DNA of 64,000 nt, from positions 55,874 to 119,873 of the forward strand of contig DATJIW010000080.1 in the NCBI GenBank assembly GCA_035492775.1, written 5' to 3'. The stretch is from DATJFQ01 sp035492775. Its GTDB lineage: Bacteria; Acidobacteriota; Vicinamibacteria; Vicinamibacterales; 2-12-FULL-66-21. The position numbers were made by a program, and so were the translations under genes. Positions 26,419 through 36,029 of the stretch are shown in pieces. Position 1 is the stretch's first letter; each line of letters begins with the position of its first letter. The notes beneath the pieces are model-generated. The model saw only the letters and a list, made by a program, of their open reading frames with translations, did no database searches and was not told where the DNA came from.

Positions 26419-27642
26419 CTAGAACCTGATGATCAAGTCGTCGGCGGACTGCTGCTCCACTGCTTCCGGGACATCCGCGAGCTGCACCCGCAGGTTGCCG
26501 GCGTTCGTGGCGTGCGCGTAGGCGGTTGCCAGCGAGATGACCCCGGTGCGTACGAGCTTCTCGAGCTCGCCATCGAAGTGCTGCATGCCCTCCAGCTCGC
26601 CGTCCTTCATCGCGTCGAGCAGCGTTTTTCCCTCGCCGTCACCCGACTGCATGTAGTCACGCGTCCGCATGGTCGATTTCAGCACCTCGAGCACGGCCAT
26701 CCGGCCGCCGGCCTGCTTCGGGACCAGCCGCTGCGAGATGAAGTACCGGAACGACGCTGCAAGCCGCGTCCGAATCGTGTGTTGATCGTTGGCATCGAAC
26801 GCGCCGACGATGCGCTCGACCGTCTTGGAGGCGTCGATCGTATGGAGCGTCGAGAACACGAGATGGCCGGTCTCGGCTGCGCTCAACGCGATGTCGATCG
26901 TCTCGCGGTCGCGCATTTCGCCCACGAGGATCACTTTCGGCGCCTGGCGCAAGGCCCCGCGCAGCGCCGCCGCAAACGTCGGCGTATCGCTGTGCAGCTC
27001 GCGCTGATGGACGGTGCCCTTTTTGTGCGGGTGAAGGAACTCGATCGGATCTTCGATCGTCAGGATGTGTTCCGCGCGCGTCTCGTTGATCCGATCGATG
27101 ATCGCCGCCAGCGTCGACGACTTCCCCGAACTGGTCGGCCCGGTGACGAGCACAATCCCGTTCTTCAGTTCAACGACATCCTGGAGCGACGCCGGCAGCC
27201 CGAGATCCCCGAGGCTGGGAATGCGCGACGCAATGACACGCATCACGACGGCAAAGCTGCCCCGCTGCCGGAACACGTTCACGCGGAACCGCGTCCGCTC
27301 TGGAAGCGAATACGAGAAGTCGCATGCCCCCTGGTCCCTCAGCGTCTGCAGCGCGTGCTCGTTCCCGCCGATCAGATCGCGCGCGACCTGCAGCGTGTCC
27401 GGCGCCCGCATCGACGCACAGCCCGGCACGGGGACCGGCGTCAGCTCACCGTGTCGCTCGACCTGGGGCGGCCGGCCGGGCGAAAAAATGAGGTCGCTGA
27501 CTCCAGTGCCGATGTCGAGCATCGCGTGAATCAGATCGTCGGTGGCGACGCCGGAGGCCTGCGCGGACCGCTCGCCGAAAAGCTGTGCTTCGAATGATGC
27601 GGAGGAGGCCGATACCATACTTGGCATGACAGTAACTGACAT
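26419..27642 (-). CDS. PilT/PilU-like type IV pilus retraction ATPase
   Basis: The 407-residue protein has an N-terminal PAS-like domain (about 35-135) and a RecA-type ATPase. Visible motifs are Walker A GPTSSGKSS (168-176), the Asp box IEDPIEFLH, Walker B-like VILVGEMRD with Glu242, and the His box TGHLVFSTLHTIDA. These belong to the PilT/PilU branch that powers pilus retraction. The usual AIRNLIR-type tail is not present. Alternative Met starts lie at 27627 and 27618; none has a strong ribosome-binding site. No pilin or other pilus gene is adjacent. The first codon lies inside a TGACAT/ATGTCA palindrome. Confidence 0.92.
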   Translation of the reverse strand: MSVTVMPSMVSASSASFEAQLFGERSAQASGVATDDLIHAMLDIGTGVSDLIFSPGRPPQVERHGELTPVPVPGCASMRAPDTLQVARDLIGGNEHALQTLRDQGACDFSYSLPERTRFRVNVFRQRGSFAVVMRVIASRIPSLGDLGLPASLQDVVELKNGIVLVTGPTSSGKSSTLAAIIDRINETRAEHILTIEDPIEFLHPHKKGTVHQRELHSDTPTFAAALRGALRQAPKVILVGEMRDRETIDIALSAAETGHLVFSTLHTIDASKTVERIVGAFDANDQHTIRTRLAASFRYFISQRLVPKQAGGRMAVLEVLKSTMRTRDYMQSGDGEGKTLLDAMKDGELEGMQHFDGELEKLVRTGVISLATAYAHATNAGNLRVQLADVPEAVEQQSADDLIIRF

Positions 27643-27652
27643 TATATGTCAG
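27638..27652. promoter_or_regulatory. 15-base palindrome over the PilT-like start
   Basis: TGACATTATATGTCA has perfect 6-bp arms (TGACAT/ATGTCA) and covers the first ATG of the PilT-like gene. On the minus strand it contains TATAAT, which could be a -10 box if translation starts at one of the later Met codons. A repressor bound here would block initiation. Confidence 0.4.
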
Positions 27653-27724
27653 AAACTGGCATTACGGACGTAAGGCGTGAACAAAAACAATCGCAGCCGC
27701 TCGGTGTCAGACTGCGAAATTCCG

Positions 27725-30148
27725 TTACTGGACGCGCAAGGCGTCCATTGGATCGATCGCCGTCGCACGCCGTGCGGGAATCAGGCAGGCCAGCAGCGCC
27801 GCCGCGCCGAGAATCGCCATCGTTGCCGCAAGCAGCACCGGGCTGTGCGCTGACGTCTCATAGAGCTGTGACGCGATCAGCCGGCCGAGCGCAAGCGCTC
27901 CGGCGAGTCCAGCCACGAGGCCGACGAGCACCGGACGCATGCCCTGATCGGCAACCAGGCGAACGATCTGCCCCCGCTCGGCACCGAAAGCCATCCGGAC
28001 GCCGATTTCGCCGGTCCGCTGTTCGACCGTATAGGCAATCGCGCCGTAGACCCCGACGGTCGCAAGTACGAGCGCCACGACCGCAAAGATGCCGAGCAGC
28101 AGCATCATCAGGCGCGCCTGCCCGAGCGCCTGAGCCACGATCGTGTCCATCGTCTGGGGCTGCGCGATCGCGATGGATGGATCGACGGTGGTGAGCGCCG
28201 ACTGCACTTGTCGGGAAAGGACACCTGGCTCGAGCGGGCTGCGCACCGTGATCGTCGCGAACGGGAAATTCTCCTGCGCCCAGGGCACGTAGAATTCCAT
28301 TCCGGGCGCTTGCGCGACCCGCTGCGACCGGACGTCCCCGACCACGCCGACGATGAGAGCGGGGGTTCCCGCGCTCGTCACCAGCAGCGTCTTCCCGATT
28401 GGATTCTCGTTCGGGAACACTTTCTGTGCGCCGGCCTCGCTGATGAGGAGCACGTTCTGCGCTCCGGCGACATCGTGTGTGTCGAACTCGCGCCCCGCGA
28501 TGACGGGAATCCCCCACGTCTTGAAGAACCCGGGCGCCACGTCGTGACCCGGAGCGGACGCGCGCTGGTCGATTGGCGGTACGGGCCTGTCGGCGCGCGT
28601 GTAGAGCGTCAGGCCTCCGCCGTTCAGCGGAATGTCGCCGCTGACGGTCGCGCTCTCCACCCCAGGGACGCGGGCGAGCGCGTCCAGCGTTCCTTCGGCG
28701 AAGCGCTGGCGCGCCGCGGGATCGCCATACCGTGCCTCGGGAAGCGTCACGAACCCGACCCAGAGACGCTGCGGGTCGAATCCGAGGTTCTGCTGACTCA
28801 ATCGCACGAAGCTCGCGATGAGCAGGGCCGCGCCGGCAAGCAGGGCAACGGAGAGCGCCACCTGCGCCGAGACCAGAAAGGCGCGGAATCGCCGCTGCCG
28901 CCGGCTTCCGGTTGCGCCGCGGCCACCCTCCTTCAACGCGTCGATCAAGTCGACGCGTGAGCCCTGCACGGCTGGATACATCCCCATGACGAATCCCGTC
29001 ACGATCGACAGCGCGATCATGAAACCGAGGATGGGAAGCGAGAGTTCCAGGGCATAGCCCGCGTCGAGCGGCAGGAAATTCGCCGCCATTCTGGGAATGA
29101 GGGGGACCAGCCCCCAGGCGAGGCAGGCGCCGGCAATGCCTGCCAGTCCGCTCACGAGCAGGCTTTCGAACATGAACAGCCGGAGCACGCTCGTGCGAGT
29201 CGCACCGAGCGCCACGCGCAGCGCGATCTCGCGGCGCCGTCCGCTGAATCGGGCGAGCAGGAGATTGGCGACGTTGCTGCACGCGATCAGCAGCACGAAA
29301 CTCACCGCCGCAAACAGCGTCGCGAACGCCGGACGCAGGTTGCCGGTGACGTCCTCGGGTATGGGCTTGAGGCTCGCTGTCGCCGTCCGATCGAGATTGT
29401 TCGGGTACGCGGCGGCGTAGCCCTGATCGAGCGGAGCCAGCGCCGCGCGCGCCTGCTCGAGCGTGACACCCGGTTTCAACCGTCCGAGCACGCGGAGGAA
29501 TCCCGTGCCCCGCATCATCCGCTCATGCGAAAACCCGGGAATGACGAACGGCTTCGTCGTCCAGACTTCGGCAACGGGGTTGGTTCCGAACCACGCCCCA
29601 GGCTGATTGCGCAGAACGCCGACGATGGTGTGCGGCGTGCCGTCGAGCGTGATGCTCCGGCCGATCACGCCGGGATCGCCGCCGAGCCGCTGCTGCCAGA
29701 ATCGTTCCGTGACGACGGCGACGTCGGCCTTGTCTTCTTCCTCCGCTCGGAACAGCCGCCCGCGGATTGGCCGGACGCCGAGCAGGTCGAAGTAGTTCCA
29801 CGTGAGCTTCCCGCCGGACACCTGCACCGGATCGCCGAGACCGCTCAGCGTGAACGCCGTGAAGTTCTCGGCGGCGAAGTCGCTGAAGATCGTCTGCCCT
29901 TCCCGGTAGTGCATGAACCGCGGCGCGGATACCGGAATTTCGGAGAAGCCGCGGTCCTTCGCGTTGGCAGTCAGGTGGACGACGCGGCCGGGATCGCGGA
30001 AGGGCAGTCCGCGCAGGAACAGGTCGTCGATCAGGCTGAAGATTGCGGTGTTCAGCCCGATGCCGATCGCCAGCGTCAGCAGGGCGAGGAGGGTGAAGCC
30101 GGGCGACTTCAGCAACTGGCGGCATGCAAAGCGGATGTCGGTGATCAT
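27725..30148 (-). CDS. ADOP/MacB-type ABC transporter permease
   Basis: The 807-residue protein has an N-terminal membrane helix (about 15-40, SPGFTLLALLTLAIGIGLNTAIFS), a large extracytoplasmic MacB core domain, a block of helices near residues 270-440, a second core domain, and three C-terminal helices ending in LIPARRATAIDPMDALRVQ. This duplicated FtsX-like layout is the acidobacterial duplicated orphan permease (ADOP) type, which is usually without an adjacent ATP-binding gene, as here. The ATG at 30148 follows AAGGGG and was preferred over a GTG nine bases earlier. The substrate is unknown; the family exports lipids, peptides or drugs. Confidence 0.92.
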   Translation of the reverse strand: MITDIRFACRQLLKSPGFTLLALLTLAIGIGLNTAIFSLIDDLFLRGLPFRDPGRVVHLTANAKDRGFSEIPVSAPRFMHYREGQTIFSDFAAENFTAFTLSGLGDPVQVSGGKLTWNYFDLLGVRPIRGRLFRAEEEDKADVAVVTERFWQQRLGGDPGVIGRSITLDGTPHTIVGVLRNQPGAWFGTNPVAEVWTTKPFVIPGFSHERMMRGTGFLRVLGRLKPGVTLEQARAALAPLDQGYAAAYPNNLDRTATASLKPIPEDVTGNLRPAFATLFAAVSFVLLIACSNVANLLLARFSGRRREIALRVALGATRTSVLRLFMFESLLVSGLAGIAGACLAWGLVPLIPRMAANFLPLDAGYALELSLPILGFMIALSIVTGFVMGMYPAVQGSRVDLIDALKEGGRGATGSRRQRRFRAFLVSAQVALSVALLAGAALLIASFVRLSQQNLGFDPQRLWVGFVTLPEARYGDPAARQRFAEGTLDALARVPGVESATVSGDIPLNGGGLTLYTRADRPVPPIDQRASAPGHDVAPGFFKTWGIPVIAGREFDTHDVAGAQNVLLISEAGAQKVFPNENPIGKTLLVTSAGTPALIVGVVGDVRSQRVAQAPGMEFYVPWAQENFPFATITVRSPLEPGVLSRQVQSALTTVDPSIAIAQPQTMDTIVAQALGQARLMMLLLGIFAVVALVLATVGVYGAIAYTVEQRTGEIGVRMAFGAERGQIVRLVADQGMRPVLVGLVAGLAGALALGRLIASQLYETSAHSPVLLAATMAILGAAALLACLIPARRATAIDPMDALRVQ

Positions 30149-30202
30149 CGTAACCACCCCTTCATACTCTCGCGGCGCTCGTGCGGCAGCCCGAAGGACC
30201 GG

Positions 30203-31108
30203 CTACAGCCCGGCGCCGCCAGTCAGCTCCCGATACACCACTTCGGTGAAGCTCGCGAAGCCGCCGCCGCGTCCGCCGGCCGCCGGCGCGGGATCGCCGA
30301 CTGCGCTGCGAATCTCGTCGAGCGACTTGCCTTCCTTCACGAGTGCGGCAATCTGATCACGCTTTTTGCTCACCGAAGCCAACCGCTCTTCGACGTTTGC
30401 TTTCGACTGCACGTCGCCGTGGCCGGGAACGAAGCGATCGGCGTCCAGACGGGCGAGCCCCTGCACCGTCGTGATCCATCCCGCCGACGATCCGTGCTTC
30501 TCCAGGTGAATGAGCGTGTCCGGGCGATTGGCCGCGATGATGTCGCCCGTGAACACAATCCTCTGCGCCGGAAGATAGACGACCAGATCGCCGCTCGTGT
30601 GTGCCGGCACCCAATGGTGCAGCTCGAGTACGACGCCGTCGAGCGTCATGCGTTCGCTCGGCGCGGTGATCACCTTCGTCGGCATGTGATCGGCCGGCGG
30701 AGCTCCGCGCCCGCCGGCGGCAAGCGCCGCCTCCATCTCCTTCTTGCACCCTTCCTGCGCGATCACGTGGACGCCGGCCGGAAAGGATGCCAGGCCGTTC
30801 ACGTGATCGCCATCGCTGTGAGTGAGAATGACGTCGGTCACCGGTTTCGTCGTGAGCTTCGCGATCTCGTCCAGCAGCGACTTGCCCGACTCGGGCGTCG
30901 TCTTTGCGTCGATCACTACCACACCCGTCGTGCCAACGATGATGCCGCTGTTGCCGCCGCCGCCCGTCGCCACGTACACGTCAGGCGCGAGCTGTTGAAC
31001 GGTCAGCGCCTGAGGCTGCTGCTGCTGTGCCTTCACGGATGCGGCGACGAGCAGCGCGCCCGCCGCGGCACACGCAACGGCGGCGTGTCGAACCGTGATG
31101 CGTGTCAT
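30203..31108 (-). CDS. Secreted metallo-beta-lactamase-fold hydrolase
   Basis: The 301-residue precursor has a signal peptide (1-27) and an alpha-beta/beta-alpha fold. Metal ligands are seen in HSDGDH (His97, Asp101, His102), His170 (AHTSGD), Asp189 (FTGD) and His230 (PGHG). The usual HxHxDH has Asp99 in place of the second His. A Gly-rich stretch (AAGGRGGGF) lies near the C-terminus. Its ATG immediately follows the S9 peptidase stop, so both are one unit. The substrate is unknown; beta-lactamase activity is not implied. Confidence 0.9.
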   Translation of the reverse strand: MTRITVRHAAVACAAAGALLVAASVKAQQQQPQALTVQQLAPDVYVATGGGGNSGIIVGTTGVVVIDAKTTPESGKSLLDEIAKLTTKPVTDVILTHSDGDHVNGLASFPAGVHVIAQEGCKKEMEAALAAGGRGAPPADHMPTKVITAPSERMTLDGVVLELHHWVPAHTSGDLVVYLPAQRIVFTGDIIAANRPDTLIHLEKHGSSAGWITTVQGLARLDADRFVPGHGDVQSKANVEERLASVSKKRDQIAALVKEGKSLDEIRSAVGDPAPAAGGRGGGFASFTEVVYRELTGGAGL

Positions 31109-33511
31109 TTACTTCTCCACCGTCTTGTCCGGATGCAGGTTCTCCTTGAAGAATTCATCGACCCGGTGCCACGCGTCCTTGACGACGAAACTCCGGTCGA
31201 AGTAGTGGAACTCACCCGGGTACATCATGAACGTCGTGAGATCGCCTTTGCCAGCCTTGAGCAGGGCGTCGATCAGCATCGCCGAATTGAGGAACGGCAC
31301 GTTCACGTCGGCGGTGCCGGCGAGCACCATGAGCGGACGCTGGATTTTATCGACGTCCTTCTGCGGATCGGCCTGGTTGTAGACGTCCGGGTTTTCTTCT
31401 GGCGTTCCGATCCGGCTCGTCGTCCATCCCCCGTGGTACGGATCCTCGTAATAAAGGTGATAGTCGGCTGGTCCGGCCACATCGACGGCTGCGCGGAACC
31501 AGGTGGGTTCGCGCGTCACCGCAATCAGCGTGAAGAACCCGCCGTAGCTCAATCCCCAGACGCCCACGCGTTCCGGATCCACGTAGCCGAGTGTCTTCAA
31601 ATATTGATACGCCAGCCGGGCGTCTGTCGCATCCTTGCCGCCGACGTCCATGTAGACGTCATTGCGCCAGTCGCGGCCGTAGCCGATGCTCCCCCGGTAA
31701 TCGGGCGCGATCACCACGTAGCCCTCCTGCAGCAGGTACTGGTGCAACTCGTAGTAAACGCCTTCGTTCCGGTCCGGATGGAACCCGTCGTAGCTCTGGT
31801 TCACGCCGTCGGGATGGATCCAGACGATCGCGGCGTGCTTTTTCGTCCGATCGAGATTCTTCGGCACGAAGAGCCACGCCGGTACCGGCTTGCCGTCCGG
31901 CCCGGGATAGTGGACGAACTGCGGCGGCACGAACATCGAGTGATCGATCTCCGCCGGCATCGACGACGTGAGACGCGTCGTCTTTGCGTTCGCGTTGGCG
32001 GACGCTACATAGAGGTCGGGCGAATTCTGCGCGTCGGTGTGCTGATAGAGGATGCGCGCGTCGTCCGGCGACCACTCGGGTGCCGTATTCACGCCTTTGC
32101 CCGACGTGACCGTCGTGATCGCCGCGTGCGCCGGATCGTCGCCGATCGTCGCGAACTGAATCTGCCGATCGCCGGGCGCCTCGGCCGTGTTCGCGTCCCA
32201 CGCGATTCGCTTGCTGTCGTGCGACCACACGGCGCGCCAGTGCTCGCCAGGTATCTTCGTGATCTGCACGGGCTCGCCGCCGGACGTGGACATCACGTAG
32301 ATCTGGTCCCAGCCGGTTGAGTCCGCCGTGAAGAGCAGCCATTTGCGATCCGGCGAAGTCGACGAGACCGTCGTGTTGATCGCGCTGAAGAACTTGTCCT
32401 CGTGCTCTTCGTGAAGCACCTTCGGCGGGCCGCCGTTGATGTCGACGGCTTCCCACGTTCGCGTCTTGCCGTCGGCCGAGCCGCGAAGCGAAAGCGTGTG
32501 TGCGCTGTCGAGCCAGTTGCCGCCGCGTCCGCCGAACCCGCGTCCGCTGCCTCCGGCAACCGCACGTGGCGTTCCGCCAGACACCGGAATCGCGAAGGTC
32601 TTCGCATCGCCGGGCGCGCGTTCGGTCGCGACGAAGATGATCTTGGCGCCCATCTCGGGCGGCGAAGAGTAGTGAGGAATCGTCTCGCCGGTGTTGCCGC
32701 TCGAATACGTGAGGCTCACGCCGTCGGGCGACCACGCGACACCCTGCATCGGCGCATCCTCGTGCGCCAGCGTGGTCGAACCCCCGCCGTCCAGATTGGC
32801 GACAATCAGTTCGGAAGTCTCGGTCCCGGCCGGGCGTCCGCCCGGCGACTGTTCGGGAGTCATCGCAGGGGTTGTCCCCCGGCCACCGCGCGCGCCGTGT
32901 CCACCGCGCCCTCCGCGGCCACCTCCCGTCGAGCTGACGAACGCGAGCCGTTTGCCGTCGGGCGACCAGCTCACCGACCCGATGTTGCCTTGGGCATGGG
33001 CGACCTGCTGGTCGGCGTTACTCGCAAAGGTGTGGACGATCAGGTCCGTCCCGCTGCCGCCCTGGCGCGTGAGGAACGCGACGCGCGCAGCGTCGGACGC
33101 GAGCGTGAAGCCAGTGCCGTGTTCGGCGGACGGCCAGGCGGTGTGTGGTTCGCCACCGGTGACCGGAACGGCCAGCAGTCCGCCGCCGTGCGGATAGAAG
33201 AAGGTCTTGCCGTCTGGACTCCAGAAGCCGCCGATGCCATTCTGCCCCTCGGTGTAATTCGTGAGCGCGACCGGTTTGCCGCTGCCATCTGCGGGCGCGG
33301 TCCACACGTTGTAGACACCGCCATCGTCGTACATCCACCAGACATGGGTTCCGTCCGGCGTCCACTGGTGGCCCGACGGATGCTTGATGTGCGTCAGCTG
33401 GTCGATGGTGAGCACTCCGGACGTCGAGGCCGGCGTCTGCGCCCCTACGAGCGCGCCGGCGGCCAACGCGACGACTGAACCGACGAGGAATCGTGAGATG
33501 TGCACGCGCAT
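31109..33511 (-). CDS. Secreted S9-family prolyl oligopeptidase-like peptidase
   Basis: The 800-residue precursor has a signal peptide (about 1-24), a seven-bladed beta-propeller (about 30-530) with WSPDG-type TolB/PD40 repeats, and an alpha/beta-hydrolase domain. The catalytic triad is Ser655 (GLSYGG), Asp735 (GTADVNV) and His769 (PGEFHYF). A Gly/Arg-rich insert (196-226) lies in one blade. It likely trims peptides in the periplasm or outside. It is first in a unit with the metallo-beta-lactamase-fold gene. A paralogue with the same C-terminal blocks lies at 61559-63703. Confidence 0.92.
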   Translation of the reverse strand: MRVHISRFLVGSVVALAAGALVGAQTPASTSGVLTIDQLTHIKHPSGHQWTPDGTHVWWMYDDGGVYNVWTAPADGSGKPVALTNYTEGQNGIGGFWSPDGKTFFYPHGGGLLAVPVTGGEPHTAWPSAEHGTGFTLASDAARVAFLTRQGGSGTDLIVHTFASNADQQVAHAQGNIGSVSWSPDGKRLAFVSSTGGGRGGRGGHGARGGRGTTPAMTPEQSPGGRPAGTETSELIVANLDGGGSTTLAHEDAPMQGVAWSPDGVSLTYSSGNTGETIPHYSSPPEMGAKIIFVATERAPGDAKTFAIPVSGGTPRAVAGGSGRGFGGRGGNWLDSAHTLSLRGSADGKTRTWEAVDINGGPPKVLHEEHEDKFFSAINTTVSSTSPDRKWLLFTADSTGWDQIYVMSTSGGEPVQITKIPGEHWRAVWSHDSKRIAWDANTAEAPGDRQIQFATIGDDPAHAAITTVTSGKGVNTAPEWSPDDARILYQHTDAQNSPDLYVASANANAKTTRLTSSMPAEIDHSMFVPPQFVHYPGPDGKPVPAWLFVPKNLDRTKKHAAIVWIHPDGVNQSYDGFHPDRNEGVYYELHQYLLQEGYVVIAPDYRGSIGYGRDWRNDVYMDVGGKDATDARLAYQYLKTLGYVDPERVGVWGLSYGGFFTLIAVTREPTWFRAAVDVAGPADYHLYYEDPYHGGWTTSRIGTPEENPDVYNQADPQKDVDKIQRPLMVLAGTADVNVPFLNSAMLIDALLKAGKGDLTTFMMYPGEFHYFDRSFVVKDAWHRVDEFFKENLHPDKTVEK

Positions 33512-33595
33512 ACACTAGCGCGTGGACGCAGGGCGAGTCCACCGGCAGCGGGTGTAGCATCTCCCCGGCCCCCGCGCGCTGAAGGAGTTCCGTTC

Positions 33596-35929
33596 ATGGC
33601 CGAGATTCCGCGTCGAGATTTCCTCAAGGCAGTGCCGGTTGCGGCCGGCGGCCTCGCGCTCGCGAATCGACGCCGCGGCGCCGAGGCCTCGAAGCAATCC
33701 GAACCGATCGGGATTTCAGCAGTCTCCTACGAGCCGGCCCGGGACTATCCGATCCGCGCGAAGCGGCACTCCGAAGTCACACTCACCGACCGCTTCTGGA
33801 AACCCAAAATCGCGCTGAACGCGGCGGTGACGATTCCGACGCAGCTCTACAAGCTCCAGGAACCCGAGAGCGTGTTCAGCAGCAACGTGCTCGAGGCGGC
33901 GATTCTGTCGCTCGAAGCGCATCCGGACCCGGCGCTCCAGGCCATGGTGGACGAGCGCATCCGCGCTCTGACGTCGACACCCGCGACGAGCAACGATGGC
34001 TTCGAGGTCGCAGCCACGCACTTTGCCGCCACGGGGAAACGCGCCCTGCTCGATCGCGCGATCGTGGCCGCAGATGGCCTGTACGAAACTTTCCGCAGGA
34101 CAAACCCGCCGTTCTCCGGAGGAGAGCGGGACGCCATCAACAGCGTGCAGCTTTACCGGGCTACCGGAAACAGGAAGTATCTCGACCTCGCGAAGCACTA
34201 TCTCGATATCCGCGGCCTCGAGAACTCGGTGAATCGAAGCCGTCACAATCAGTCCTACGAGCCCGTGCTCGAACAACGCGAAGCGGTCGGCCACGCCGTC
34301 AACTGCGCGTCACTCATGGTGTCGCTCACCGACGTCGGAGTCCTCACGGGTCTGACCCAATATCTGGGCGCCGCCAGGCGCATGTGGTTCGACGCCGTGG
34401 CGAGAAAGCTATACATCACCGGCGGAATCGGTACGACCGGCAACGAGGGCTTCGGCGAACCGTACTCACTGCCGAACCTGTCGGCCTACGCAGAGACCTG
34501 CGCCGTCTTGATGTTCATGACGCTGAACCACCGGCTGTTCCTTGCGACCGGAGACAGCACGTACATCGACGTCATGGAGCGCGGCATGTACAACAACGCG
34601 CTCAGCGGCGTCGCCGCGTCGGGCGACCGCTTCTTCTACGTCAACCGCCTCGCGAGTGCCGGCGACGGACGCGACGCGCGCTGGCAACATGCGTCGCTCG
34701 AGTGCTGTCCGCCCAACCTCGTTCGTTTTCTCGCGTCGATGCCGGGCTGCATTTACGCGCAGGGGCCCGACGAGGGGATCTTCGTCAACCTCTATGTGTC
34801 CAGCGACGTGGCCTTCGCCATCAAGGGAACGAAGGTCACCCTGTCCGTCGAGAGCGAGATGCCATGGGGCGGTACGTCCAGGATCGCCGTGAAGACAGTC
34901 GCACCGGTCCGCGGCATCATCAGGCTGCGGATTCCAGGCTGGGCGCGGGGCGTGGTCGCTCCTGGAGGGCTCTATTCATATGCCTCGCACAACGACGCAC
35001 GGTCGACCATATCCATCAACGGCAGCGGCGTCCCGTCAGCGCCGGATGGCAAGGGATACGTGTCGCTCGATCGGACGTGGAAAAACGGCGACGTCATCGT
35101 CGTGACCCTTCCGATCGAAACGCGGTGGGTCGCCGCAGACCAACGGGTAAAGAGCAGTCGCGGACGGATGGCTGTCGAGCGCGGACCAGTCGTCTATTGC
35201 GTCGAGGCACACGACATCGAAGGCGGCCGCACGCTCACGCGAGTGTTCGATCCGTCACGCGCCCTGCAGGCGGAGACCGACCCGTCCTTCTTCGGCGGCT
35301 GCACCGTCCTTCGCACGGAGGCCCGCAGTATCGCGCGGCCCTCGGCGCCGCCGGATGCCGTCACGCTCGTGCCGTATCACCTGTGGGCCAACCGCGCCCC
35401 CGCGGAAATGACCGTGTGGCTGTCGACGCGAGAGTACGAGCTGGGCGATACGGGACCCGCCGGAGGTGTCGTGTTCTACGTCAACCCGACGTTCCAGGCA
35501 GACGGCTGGCGGTATCTGGAAGCCGCACCCTTCGATCAGAGCGCCGGGGCGAAATGGGGATGTTTCCGCCGGGCCATCGACGGCGCACGGGGGACGGCGA
35601 TCGGTACGGGCATGCAGAATACGGCGGACATACTGAATGCCTGCGGCGACCCGGGCACGGCGGCACAGCTCTGTCACGGCCTGACGCTGAATGGCGTCGG
35701 CGGGTGGTTCCTTCCGTCGCGCGACGAACTCGCGGCGATGTATCGCAGCCTGAAGGCCGCGGGCGCCGCAGATTTCCGCGACGCCGGGCTGCCGGACAAT
35801 TTCAGCTACTGGACGTCCTCGCAGGAAACGGCTGACATGGCGCATCACATCGATTTCGCCGACGCCGGCCGCCAGCACTACGACGACAAGGATTTCCCGC
35901 GCCGCGTACGCGCCATCCGCGCGTTCTGA
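33596..35929 (+). CDS. Tat-exported GH127 glycosidase with C-terminal Lcl/DUF1566-like domain
   Basis: The 777-residue precursor begins with a twin-Arg signal (RRDFLKAVPVAAGGLAL). The GH127 barrel starts at DRFWKPKI (about 65) and has the zinc/catalytic residues of beta-L-arabinofuranosidase: Glu300 and Cys302 (AYAETC) and Cys370-Cys371 (LECCPPNLVR). Glu284, 16 residues ahead of Glu300, has the spacing of the general acid in the reference enzyme HypBA1. Beta-rich domains follow to about residue 610. The last 160 residues (GDTGPAGGVVFYVN, GGWFLPSRDELAAMY, YWTSSQ) resemble the Lcl/DUF1566 domain, which is not usual in this family. ATG 33596 is preceded by GAAGGAG. It is divergent from the S9 peptidase gene. 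Confidence 0.88.
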   Translation: MAEIPRRDFLKAVPVAAGGLALANRRRGAEASKQSEPIGISAVSYEPARDYPIRAKRHSEVTLTDRFWKPKIALNAAVTIPTQLYKLQEPESVFSSNVLEAAILSLEAHPDPALQAMVDERIRALTSTPATSNDGFEVAATHFAATGKRALLDRAIVAADGLYETFRRTNPPFSGGERDAINSVQLYRATGNRKYLDLAKHYLDIRGLENSVNRSRHNQSYEPVLEQREAVGHAVNCASLMVSLTDVGVLTGLTQYLGAARRMWFDAVARKLYITGGIGTTGNEGFGEPYSLPNLSAYAETCAVLMFMTLNHRLFLATGDSTYIDVMERGMYNNALSGVAASGDRFFYVNRLASAGDGRDARWQHASLECCPPNLVRFLASMPGCIYAQGPDEGIFVNLYVSSDVAFAIKGTKVTLSVESEMPWGGTSRIAVKTVAPVRGIIRLRIPGWARGVVAPGGLYSYASHNDARSTISINGSGVPSAPDGKGYVSLDRTWKNGDVIVVTLPIETRWVAADQRVKSSRGRMAVERGPVVYCVEAHDIEGGRTLTRVFDPSRALQAETDPSFFGGCTVLRTEARSIARPSAPPDAVTLVPYHLWANRAPAEMTVWLSTREYELGDTGPAGGVVFYVNPTFQADGWRYLEAAPFDQSAGAKWGCFRRAIDGARGTAIGTGMQNTADILNACGDPGTAAQLCHGLTLNGVGGWFLPSRDELAAMYRSLKAAGAADFRDAGLPDNFSYWTSSQETADMAHHIDFADAGRQHYDDKDFPRRVRAIRAF

Positions 35930-36029
35930 GCGTTTGACATCCACATGCCGGATCCCACACGCTACTCGGTTGAGCGGGAGCACGTCCGCGTATGGCGCAC
36001 AACGCGCCCCAATTCGAAAGGGGGACATC

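Noticed and set aside
30203..31108. A beta-lactamase
   Set aside because: Only the general fold and metal ligands are seen, with an altered HxHxDH motif. The family is too broad for this claim.
29525..32320. A 931-codon open frame on the plus strand
   Set aside because: It is antisense to the ADOP, metallo-beta-lactamase-fold and S9 genes, which have clear motifs. Its product is Arg/His-rich with no recognisable domain, as expected from high-GC antisense frames.
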